Of a DNA stretch of 64,000 bases, positions 34,385 to 46,300 are shown piece after piece; the first letter of the stretch is position 1; the number at the start of each line of letters is the position of its first letter. Source of the stretch: Colias croceus (lineage: Eukaryota > Arthropoda > Insecta > Lepidoptera > Pieridae); assembly GCF_905220415.1 (NCBI RefSeq), contig NC_059543.1:4030001-4094000 (forward strand). The letters are read 5' to 3'. Position numbers and translations under genes: made by a program. The notes below the pieces were generated by a model, which had not been told where the DNA came from, searched no databases, and saw only the letters and a list, made by a program, of their open reading frames with translations.

Positions 34385-35947
34385 AGCTGGGTGTCGGATT
34401 TTGCAACCACTTTTATTAATAACCTTTAGGTACCTTATCCTACCTTTTACCTAAGTTGTATCTGTCGCGTCGTTTCGTCTAAACTCTTTAACGGCAAGCA
34501 TTAAATTAACCTATTAACGGTATAATAGTTTAATTTAATAACGTGTATATTATTAATAAGAAGAAAATATCCGCCATTATGGTATTTTTTTTTCATTGGT
34601 ATTTTCTTCTTATTATGGTCATCAAAGGATACCTAAGATTGTTTATTTAGGTAAGTAGAAAAGCTAAATAATTTTTTCACAACGCTCAATTTAACTAGTT
34701 CCTTTGTCGTTTTTCCTATAAAGAATATTTCAACGTATTATTGTTTGAATAAAGATTTCTTCTGGTTGAATTAATTCATTGAATTCCTTCATATTATAAT
34801 TTCTTATTTAGATTCCTTTTCAGTTTTCATCAGTACCTATAGTAGATCTCATAGTAGATCTCCAGTTAAGTGTCAAAACCTTTCGAAGTCTGTCAACGCT
34901 ATAAGTTTTTTTAATCCTTTGAAGGTCTGTTTTAGAAACAAGCATATTTAACTAAAAATGTGTCCCATTTTTCCTTATAAGCAACAATACAAAGGTACAA
35001 TGGTTAAACAATTAACTCATTTTAGTAGTCTCGTTGAAGCATAAGAAGCTTGTTTAAAAATATAAAAAAATCTTAAAAAAAATATTAAAAAAAAGTCCTT
35101 CACGTCTATAATGTCGCCGTGATTTCTTAAAAAAAAACACAGCATAAACTACAATGAGGTTTTATAAAGTAAAGATTTTATAAATAGAATAATGACACTC
35201 ACATTCTTAATACATGCAGATGTTTAACTTGCCAGATTTAAGCGATAAGTTACCTTACTTTTACCTCAAACTTACCCGCAATACTTGTAATATTCGATGC
35301 TAATTTTATAAAAAGGAAGTGTGTCCGTTTAACGAATTTATTTCATAGTGCACAGCGGCTTGGGATAAACGGTTTTAGATAGAAGAAAGTTTTAATTAAT
35401 TTCTTAATAATTCAGTGCATCTGTGTTAATCTCAGGACATTTCGTTATTTTCGAACATATTGCCGGCCAATAAGTAAGTATTTAAATATTTTATTCACAC
35501 ATTTTAGGTAAATTAAATATGGCCTTCTTTTCGTGAAGCTTAAATATTCAGCATGAAGATTTGGACATAATGATTTAATTTTCATTAAAATTGGACAAAT
35601 AATTAAATTACTTATTTGTCCAATTGCTGTTTTAATTTGAATAGAAGATATACACGGATCATTTAATTAACAAAAGAGTTTATTTAAAATTAAGGTACCT
35701 ACCTAGTTACCTAGTTATAGTAAGTATTATATGCATTTTACTTTTACAAATCTATTTTGTTACGCATATTTTTTAAACGATCGATGAATCGATGATTACG
35801 ACGTTACGATTTTAACGAACGACCTACCTAAGTACGAATAACTTAAAATGTACCTAGTTACTAATTAAAAAAATATTGATAAATATAATAGATTAATATT
35901 TTGTCATGTGATTAAAATATTAATAACACTTTCTAAGTTTTTCAGAG
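34385..35947. other. Intergenic DNA between GGPPS-A and GGPPS-B
   Basis: AT-rich, 1.5 kb. Contains the promoter region of B and an acceptor (TTCAG at 35941-35945) directly before its start codon, implying a 5' UTR exon upstream. One possible first exon with donor lies near 35460-35475 (GCCAATAAGTAAGT). No other feature recognised. Confidence 0.45.
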
Positions 35948-38900
35948 ATGTCCGTGAAACTGAACAATGGAAAAGTTGAACAAAATGGAGAATTGTATTT
36001 AGAGAAGGTAGGAATTTATTCATAACTTTTATTTTACTTTCAACGAAGTATTTCATCTTATAAAAATAAATGTTGAAAACCGTTGTAGGAAGTAGGTACC
36101 TACCTATTATTACACGAAGCAGATTTGGCAGGTAATATCGTGCCACAAAGTCTATTTAGATTTTTTAATTTTTTTTTTCTAATTCAATGAGAGAGAATTT
36201 GATACTGAATTGAAGTTCCAAGTCGTTTCAATTGAAATTTAGCTGAATTTCATACAGAACTGGGTCAAATGGATTAACAGTCTCTTACAGCCGTTATATC
36301 CATTCTTAAAAACAACAACAACAATATCTGACATTTATCCTTTATTCTAATTTATACAATTATGTAATAAATGTTTTCAGGAACTTCTAGCACCGTACAC
36401 TCATATAATGAAAGTGCGTGGCAAGGAACTACGCAAGAGACTTCCAACCGCCTTTAACGAATGGTTGAAACTTTCCGCGGATAAAGCAGAGTATATTATT
36501 GATGCTGTGCATATGCTGCATAATGGAACTTTGTTGTAAGTGAAAGTTCAAATTATAAGTGTATATAAAACTTTATTTTTCATAAGGTTGGTTTACACTT
36601 TACGTGATTCGGGTCAATTGCTTTACAGATAATCAAAAACGCTTGGCCATTAAACAAATAAATTGGCCATTAACTAAAACATTTTTTTTTATATTTTGCA
36701 TTCAACATGAGCCGGAACTATTTATCATAGTTAGTTACTTTTATAATCATTTTTTTATATTCATTCCGTTATACTTGTGTATGGTATTGGGTTATATACT
36801 TATCAATTAGTTGCAATCTATAAACAGAGGGTTATTTATAAAAGTATTTTTTTTTGAAGATTCGATGATATTCAAGACAACACAATGGTACGTCACGGTC
36901 TGCCTGCTGCACACATCGTGTATGGTCTCCCGCTTGCCATGAACGCGGGGATTCATGTGATTATCCTAGTTTTGCAAAATCTTGAGAAGCTAGGTCATCC
37001 ACAGGTAATTGTTTATTCTTATCTTCTGTAGAATTGTATAATGTATTACTTTATATTATTTTAAGGAGAATATTAAATGCATATAAGCGTAGGTACCTAT
37101 ATTATAATCATACGGTAAAACTTGTCGATTCTATGCAGTGAAATACTTTTGAAAATAGTAGAGGAATTCTATACCCAAGTCAAAATTTCCAACAAATCTC
37201 TAAATAAAACTCGATGCATATCAATTATACGTTAACTAAATGTTCACAATACACATTTACAGATTGGTAAAATGTTCAGTGAGGAATTTCTAGAAATAGT
37301 TCGTGGTCAAGGATCAGAAGTGTATTGGCGAGATAATCTGCAATGTCCCACACAAGAACAATATGAACATGTGGTTCAACAAAGTAAGGAATAATTTCGC
37401 ATTTTTGCGATAAAAAAACAGTACCTTTTTAATTTGAAATTATTTTAGTTTCTATGTTTTAACTTCTAATATAATGCTGTGAATATTCCTATAAACATAG
37501 GTAATTTGTATAAGAAATTGCTATTGTTTACAAACGAATAATGAATTGGGTATGTCCCATTATATTTAGGTATACGGTGGGAAAAAATATATATACCAAA
37601 CAAAATGAATGAACCTACTAAGTACATACTTCAATGGCATCATTAAAAAAACATTAACCATTTTTCAGAATCTGGCAACATGTTCAGACTAGCTATTCGG
37701 TTGATGCAGCTCTTTAGCGACTATGAACACGATTTAAGTGAACTAGCCCTTACCGTGGGCAAGTATTTCCAGTTCAGAGATGATTATTGTAATTTGGCGC
37801 AAGAAGAGGTACTTAAACTGAACATAATATCTCTTTAATGTATGATAAAAGTTCACATTCTATTGTATAACAATATATACAGTATCATATTAAATTCGGT
37901 TCATTGAAAATTAAAATATTAAAAAATAAGGACCGATGTTTAGTACAAACTTGAAACTAACCAAAAGGCAAAAACATTAAGCACTCCAATAAAATTGGCG
38001 ACAAACGTATCAATTTCACTTCATTCATTCACTAGCAGTCTAAACTTTTAAACGAGTACATTGACGAGTAGGAACCCGGTACTACGGTGATACGGTCTAC
38101 ATCTATACATAGGTATAATAAATCTGTAGAAGGGTCAATTCTGTACATTGAAAATATTGAAAAAATAAATAGCAGGGGGTGTTACTGGATCGATACCAAA
38201 CCCAAATATGTGATTAAAAAAATTTTTGTCTGTCTGTCTGTCTGTATGTGAAGGCATCACGTGAAAACTAGCGGTTCGATTTCGATGAAACTTGGTATAA
38301 TTATACCTTATTATCCTGGGCGTAAAATAGGATACTTTTTATCCTGGAAAAATACGTAGAAAAAAATTAATCTTAATTTTTCAGTTTTATTCATAGACGT
38401 TGTTCCGTAGAACCGCGAACACACGTTGCGTATTATTAGAGCTAGCGCGCACGAGCAACTTTGTCTCCGCAACTATTTTGTCTCCGCAACTATTTTGTCT
38501 CTCCCACCCATGGACTAGTATGAAAGTGCGCGCACGTAGCGACGCAACTCCCCATACAAATTGATGGGAGAGACAAAATAGTTGCGGAGACAAAGTTGCT
38601 CGTGCGCGCTGGCTCTTATAGGCTTAGCCGTATTTGGGAATTGGGTCCAATAGATATTTATAAGATTTTATTGTCAGAGGTACCTACTCAAAATGGAGAG
38701 ATAAACCATCCACGCGAAGACCGACATCCGCGCGGACGGAGTCGCGGGCGGAAGCTAGTTATAAATATGGCTGTGGTAATTTTGTAGATCGGAATGAGTG
38801 ATAAACTGTAGTTAGGTAGTTACCTAACTACAGTTTACTTACAGTAGGGTTTTTTTTATTTTTTATAATCGTATAATGCCTATCTTTAATTTATTTTAGG

Positions 38901-39944
38901 CTGTGGAAGAATGGCCAGAGGACCCTAGTAAACAGGTAATTGATTATTATTGTTAATTACTTTGGACCACCTCTTTTTATAAGTGTTATGATAATTAAAA
39001 CTTTGATGTTGAGACTAGATACCTATTATAAAATTATTTTCATGTGATTATTTTATTTTTCAGCCCAAGAAAAACCAAGATAGCTTTTGTGATGACTTAA
39101 CCGAAGGAAAGTTTACGTTGCCTATTATACACGCTCTCAATACTCCGGACGGACATACAATTCTCAGTATCCTTTTATTGAAATTATAACCGCCACATTT
39201 TTTTTGCGGAAATTGCGTTTACGCATACCCAAAATTTAGCACTTCTACTTTTGTAACACCACAGATCAATAAAATACTTTCTTATTGGTTTACACAATTT
39301 ATATTATGGTGAGAATGTTACGAAAGCTAAAGAATAATTATTGCTATAATTATTTTTAATACAGTCCAATCTTGATATATGCCTATTTCCTATACAGTAG
39401 GTACTGTAACGCAGAAGCATACAATCTACCCTGAATTTATTCTCCGATGAAACTAATTACTAAACATCGTTCAATAACATTTTCTTACCTCACACCTAAG
39501 ATATTCTACGTCAACACACCCGAGATTACGAGTTGAAGAAATTCTGCGTCGGTGAATTAGAAAGACTAGGAAGCATGCAATACACACGAGATAGATTACG
39601 GAGCATTGATAAGCATATAAGAGATGAGGTCAGTTCAAAGTTTTTTTATTTAATTCTTGATGTATGTATGGTCACATAGAGATACCCACTTCTCGTGAAT
39701 GTCGTACCGTGTTTTATACCGGTAAAGTTGTGTGTTAGGTACTTATTTATGTGTGGACTATATAGGTTAGTTAACAGAAAGGAAACAAAACAAGTACTTA
39801 CCAAGACATTTTTTATATTCAATATACAATTAGACACAGTTTGATTTATTCTCTTTTTCCAAAAGGAATGTTCGTTTTTTTCAGGTTCGTCGTTTGGGCG
39901 GAAATCCGAAGCTAATATCTATACTGGACGAAATGGCCGTATAG
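35948..39944 (+). CDS. Geranylgeranyl diphosphate synthase-like, paralog B
   Basis: Nine exons, 315 residues: 35948-36007, 36381-36535, 36860-37004, 37263-37383, 37669-37808, 38900-38935, 39064-39166, 39501-39628, 39885-39944. Intron positions and phases match A. First motif LFDDIQDNTMVRHG keeps DDxxD, but the second Arg of the RR pair that follows is His. Second motif is QFRDDYCNL. Other family blocks: GKELRKRLPTAFNEW, MLHNGTL, GQGSEVYWRDN, KSGNMFRLA and CDDLTEGKFTLPIIHA. Like A it has LEIVRGQG for LELHRGQG and an altered helix (MNAGIHVIIL). The short exon 6 is AVEEWPEDPSKQ. The gene lies 1.7 kb downstream of A in the same direction, a tandem duplicate. AATAAA at 40066-40071. Function may be GGPP synthesis or a derived terpene-forming activity; sequence alone cannot decide. 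Confidence 0.92.
38102..38758 (+). mobile_element. Helitron copy 2 (intron 5 of GGPPS-B)
   Basis: Same start (TCTATACAT), body and GGGCGGAAGCTAG end as the copy at 29095-29591, with only a few differences. Interrupted by a 177-bp MITE at 38439-38615. Confidence 0.85.
38439..38615. mobile_element. MITE with 3-bp TTA duplication inside Helitron copy 2
   Basis: The ends GAGCTAGCGCGCACGAGCAA and its inverse TTGCTCGTGCGCGCTGGCTC form arms of about 46 bp (one mismatch region). TTA flanks both sides (38436-38438, 38616-38618). The sister Helitron at 29095 reads ATTATTATAGGC across this point and gives the empty site. TTA duplications fit a PIF/Harbinger-like MITE. Confidence 0.85.
38803..38836. repeat. 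Perfect 34-bp hairpin
   Basis: AAACTGTAGTTAGGTAG is followed at once by its inverse complement, in GGPPS-B intron 5. No function seen. Confidence 0.7.
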
Positions 39945-40065
39945 GTAATTAAACAAAGTCCAAAGCATTCGGTTTTAGTATGGCCGGTGGTAAAAGCAGC
40001 GTTGTATTTATTTTAATGTAACTATATTGAATGTGTTATTTATTATTTTCAAAATCTATTATTTT

Positions 40066-40071
40066 AATAAA
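40066..40071 (+). terminator. Poly(A) signal of GGPPS-B
   Basis: AATAAA 122 bp after the stop codon. Confidence 0.6.
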
Positions 40072-43000
40072 TAGGAAGTGAGTTAACACCAATATATTTC
40101 ATTTTTCATACGCTCTCCTAAATAAGCTACACTGTAAGATCTATAAAATATATGAGGGCTAAATTACCAAAATACCAAATATACTCTAACTTTTTGATTG
40201 TACGACGTACAGGTTAATCACGATTTAAAAAAAAATGGCACAATGTTGCTTTACAGAATATTGCAGATATAAATAAGACGAAAAATATAAAATAAATTTA
40301 ATTTTTAACACTCGCTCAGCCTTGGAACCTTACGCGTTATTGATGGTAACTATTGAAATCACTCAATAACCACACATATAAATATTATTCGTATTAGCTA
40401 ATTTTCAAAGAATAAATGAAAGGATAAACCACAGGGATAAACATAATTTAAATAAAACACTATAACATTCATTTTACTTAAAGCTTTATTTCTTATAGAT
40501 TTATATAAACATGAAGTCATTCTAATTATTAAGAGATACAGCACTACAGCTAATTTATGTATTGTCATTAATTCGGAAGACATTTGGTATTGGTAAATGG
40601 TGTATTTAAAAATAAAAAAGAAAGACAAAGACAATTATGTACAATAAAAATATATTTCCAAATTAAAAAAAATTCCACATTATGCAGATTAAAATAAAAT
40701 CGAAAATTGTTGCTGGCAGCTTTGTTTCTTTTATAACACGACAGATTTTTATATCTGTGGTAATGGTGACCCGTTATGATTTCGATATCTTTTTATAATA
40801 AATAAAATAAATTATAACTAATAAAAACCACTCAGTAACTTTTCCACATCTGAATTTTTAGTTTGAACATTTTAACGATAGCAGTTGATCGTTCTGAACA
40901 CGTGATTTTCAGTTTTTATTTATATTGATATGCAAAATACAGGAATAATACAAATAAATTGACATTACACCAATAAATCATTATTATCTAGGAATTCTAC
41001 AACTATTATTATATAAATAACTGCTGGATAATAATGTGAAATTCAAACAACCTTGCCTACTTATAGCCTTTAATTAAGTGAGCTACCTTACTGCATTAAC
41101 TTTCAAGCGTAATCATTTCGGAATAGATAATTCTAAAGGTTATTTTTCTTTAAACGATAGTAACTGATCAGAGTAAACAAACAACAGAGACGTAATAATT
41201 TACTGTTTCCAAATTTTGTTTGCTCAATGTCATGCCTGATGCCATATATACGAATGATATAGGTACCTACCTCAGTAGGTAGGTACCTGACAGTTCAGTC
41301 GTATTCTGCATCTACTATTTATTACAAAATATGATGTAGAAAATTGATTTGATTCAAAATACACTTAGTTTGGAAACTAAACAGTTGAATAACTTACTGC
41401 TTTAAACAAATCTTAGCGTATTTGACAAAGGCCTTTAGGCAAATAATTAATAAAGTAACCTGACCGTGCTATGTAATGCCTAGCTTGCTGGTAAAAGGTA
41501 TAAGTGATAACTATATAATGACTATATATCGACTTATCGTAATGCAATTTGTAGATTTCAAGACCATACGATAAAGTTTATAAGTAAGGTAGAAAATATT
41601 TCATAATTAACACCCACGACTCCCTATATCTAGTACAGCGCTATGCCCTAATAGTTATAATTGCACATAAAAAGCTTACATTACCTACTGAGATTAAATT
41701 ATAAATGCCATACATACGCAATCTAAGTACTTTATGACCTAAACTATCTTATTTTAAGAATTTTCACCAATAAACCTTACATCTCATCGAAGAACCTAAA
41801 AATCATAGACGAAACTTTATTTCTTCGTAACGTTCAAAAGTAATGCATTTTTAACTAAATTCGAAGCATGCCGTATCAAAAAAAAGCACGTTTAAATATT
41901 TACTTATTACGTATTTGATTGTATGTTTTATTACCATACTTGAACAGTTATTTTCTTGGTTGTTTATTATTTATTGAAAACAATTAAGTAAGTAATTCAA
42001 ATTCGTTGTTTTATTGAAGAAAATCATAAGGCAAAATGTGACTTCTTAATCTGAAGATAAATTAAATATCATCATCAGTTGTATTCAAAATTGAACAAGT
42101 ACTTTTTTAATAAACGTATTATTTGTGTAATTTATTAAATTTAAGCTTTTGTAATAATACTTGACTAGCACACTATGTAAAATATTCATTAAATAATATT
42201 AAAACCTGAATATTATAGTTTTACAAATAGTTTCATAATATTTCTCTTTGGTCATTCGAAATAAAAGGAAAAGGTTTAATATTTTGACAAAAAAATAATC
42301 TTTTTTTTTCGATGTTTTGAAATAGCAAACTAAAATAATATAATTTTTTAAATATTCAGATTTTAATGAACAAACGTCTAGGCATATATTTTATTAAATT
42401 TATTAACAATTTAAATAACTAAGTACTTAGATAATTACATAATTAAGTAGTTGTAAACTATAAAAATAAAATCTTGAAAGACAGTTAAATATAAACGCAA
42501 GAAAATTTCTGTAACAACTAAGCTAAGCCAAAAACAATGTTTGACAAAACTAAGACAATTTGCTGTAAGATTTTTCAACAAAATAGTAGTTAATGTTCCC
42601 TAAAATTATTATAATTAATAATAAAAACGCATTTAAGTCACAGACAGCCTTCTAGATAATTGTCGAATCTAGACTAGACTATATTTGCTATTACGAATCT
42701 AAAAAAAAAATAGCACAAAAATTTACATTAATAAAAATGTGTAAATCAAGAAATAATTTCGCTTACAAAGTGATTGCATCATTATTTGATATTTGCATAA
42801 AGAGAAGTCATATTTATAATGAAATCTACACGTTTTCTTGCGAACTCATGTTAATATATTTAAAAATAATATTTAATTTATTTTAAAGTAGGCCTAACGA
42901 GTAAACGATATTATATTCCATCAAAATACGTTAAGAAATTTTAATTGCGTGAATAAATACCATTAATAAAAAATAATAAGTAATTAAATAATAAAATGAA

Positions 43001-43318
43001 CTATTATTTGATTATATAACACTATAAGATGGTTATTTAAAGAAGACACAATGAGACAAATATGGCTTTTTGATACGTAGGTAAAAAACTTAAAGTATCC
43101 AAGTAATAACTCAGCCCCCGGAATCACAGACAATAGAAAATCTATTGTGTCATGGTCCGATCGGGCCGCTCGGGGCTCAATGGGTTAATTATCTATTAAT
43201 AAGGTAAAACAATAACTTTAAGAATTAAATTAACATCATTTCAAATTTAAATGCCAAATCGATAACAATAAATATATAAATTTGGTTAACAACGAAAAAA
43301 AATCTGATGTACCGAAAA
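40072..43318. other. AT-rich region between GGPPS-B and GGPPS-C, tail to tail
   Basis: Both neighbouring genes end into this region. The right part is likely 3' UTR and flank of C on the minus strand (TTTATT, an AATAAA on the minus strand, occurs for example near 42390). No gene is recognised; very AT-rich, with many short frames without domains. Confidence 0.5.
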
Positions 43319-46300
43319 TTATTCCGATGTCTTCTTGGTGTCGCTTCCGCCAACTTTCCGAAGTTCGTCCAGGAACTCCATTAGATGGGGATTGCCGCCT
43401 AAACGATCAATCTGAAAACATGAAAATATATATTTAATAAAAGAAAAACTATAATGTACATTTCCAATTCTCCATGTCAACATTTTATTAGTCAAATGTG
43501 AAAAAAAGGAAATTCGCCATAAATAAATACATACTATAAAATCGCGGATAAAACAAAACCTAATACAACAAAAATACGTGTTAAAATTATATTGAACTGT
43601 AAAAATATTTAGTAGTAGTTGAAATATGACGAAAAACAAAAAAAAATAAACATTTTGAGAGGGCATATTCTTAAAAAACCTAACGGCCAACAACTCATTA
43701 AGTATACGGAAAATTTGCATTTTTAATTAAACCTTAAAAAATCGACTGTGGTAACTAGATTAATTAAAAAAATAAATCATGAAGGAATAATTTTAACTTT
43801 ACATACTAATTTATTAAATTACTAGCATACCGCCCGCGGCTTCGCCCGCATTGTCTAAAACCTAATAAATTATATATACTAAAACCTTCCTCTTGAATCA
43901 CTTTATCTATTAGAAAAAACCGCATCATAATCCGTTGCGTATTTTTCAAGATACAAAGAGACATAGGGACAGAGAAAGCGACTTTGTTTTATACTGTGTA
44001 GTTAAGTGATAGTACCTCAGCTCTGGCTTCTTTGTCCAACTCTTCAAGCGTATCATGAGTGTATTTGAAGCTTCCAGCTTTTTCTAGAAGCTTTATACAA
44101 TACCGCTTCACTTCAATATTGTGGGTCCGTTGACGAAGAATATCTAATAAATACTTAGGAAATGTATTGCTTATTTTTATCACAAATTAATTATGTTGTT
44201 ATAATGAATTACTAGCAATTTTATTATTTACTAGCGGTCCGCCCCGGCTTCGCCCGTGATACATGTTTACGTTTTCTCTCCATAAGAACCATCCTCGTTC
44301 TTCAAGGAATATAATAAAAAAAGAATTATCGAAATCGGTTCAGCCGTTCTAGAGTTATGCGCTTACCAACACATTTTGCGATTCATTTTTATATTATAGA
44401 AGATAATGAGTATTATAAAAATAAAATTGTCTTTCTCTTTAATTAAAATCATTAATACTACAAAAACAGGATAATTGTAAAGATAAATAATTTAAATATG
44501 TCTTATCACGCCATTAACATTCGTTTAAAATTAAGTGTACTTACAAAGGATTTGACTTAAAATTTTTAGTTTACGGTTACGTATATGCAAAATTCGAAAT
44601 CAAATACACTTACAAGGAAGTTTTTTAGGATATTATTTTCTTTGAATAAAGAAAGGAAAACTCTTTAAAAACACATTTTAAAAAGGATACGCAGTATTTG
44701 ATTATCGCCCTCCTGGTTTCTGATCGCGTGTATTATTGGGAAACTAAATTTTCCCTCGCTAATGTCGTCGCAGTAGCTCTTGTTCTCAAAATACTGAAAG
44801 CAATTAGCCAAAAAAAGTGAAAATTCTAAAATGGAAATAATAAAAAATCATGATAAGTATTTGATTATTGGATTTGTGAATAAAGTGGACAATAAAATAC
44901 CTCTTGCAAGCACAGATTGCAATAATCGTCTCTGATTTGGAAATACAATCCCAGGATCGAAGCTAGCTTGCTGAAGTCAGACTTATTGTCACTGAACAGT
45001 TGCATCAAACGGATTGCCAACATGAACAGACCTCCAGTCTCTGAAATTAATGAATTTTTCATTTCATTTTTTTTTTTTGAAAAATAATATACTTAGTACT
45101 TACAGAAAAAATAGTAAGGAAAAATATAAATTTATTAAAAATACAAGAGAATATGTGTGTGACCATCTCCATGGTACAGTGGTGAGAACCTCGGGTGCTG
45201 GGTTCAATGCAGGTGAAAACGAAAAAAAAAATGTCTGGGGAAGGCTGATTGCCTATCTGTCCCTATAAAATCGATCGGTGATCCCTGGATACGGAACTTC
45301 ACATTTTAATTTTTTTTCTCCTGCAAAGAATATCTAGTTAATAATACTAACTTTTAATAGTCATCTCTTTGTACTCCTCTTCTGAAGGGCACTGGACATT
45401 GTCTCTCCAGTATATCTCCATTCCTTGACCGCGATGTAGTTCCAACAGTTGTTCTGTGTATACTGATGTCGCCTGTACAACAAAAAATATAAGTGTGTAG
45501 GTAAAATAAATACATATATCTATCTAAGATCCTCCTGGATTAGATTGATCTTGCATACTTCAGCAATTATCTTTTTAGTTAACTTATGATTATATTTAAG
45601 TTTGTTACTTCAGTTCCTCACTCAGTCACACAAGACCGAAATTAAAATGTATCTTAGTTAAATATATTATCCTAATGCTTCACTTATGTCAAATTAACAA
45701 ATAAATGATTAGCATGTGTTATTTTACTTCCAAGTTCAAATGCCTGGCTTCTTACAAACAACATAAAAATCTCACTCTATATTCAAAAAATTACCAGTGG
45801 ATGTCCCAAATTGAGGGTTTTCTCGAGAGCTATCATCATCACATAGTTAGCTGCGTTGATCGTACTAGCGATGCCGTATATAGAGTGCGCCACTGGAATA
45901 CCGCGACGCAGAATCGAGTTATCCTCAATGTCATCTAACCTGGAACGTGATCATAATATGTATTGTTAAGTTGCATATTGTTAGTCCGTATAAATGGCTA
46001 TTATTTGTAACAAAAAGTATAGACTAAGAATAAATATCGTTCAAAGAGGCTGGACGAGCGTGCAAAGTCAATATAATATATGCATTTAGTATAGAAGCCA
46101 CTGAATCGGTCAGTGAAAGGTTGTTAGCCTTTATGTTTCAGGCTTTGATGACCCGCATATCATAGACCCAAATAGTACAACGACATACAACTCTTAGCTT
46201 AGCAAACAGAACTAGATATCTGGGAAATAGATTATAGCTGAAACAATCATAAAAGTAATGAAGAATAAAAAAATAGGTCAGATGTTTACTTTGTTGCAAT

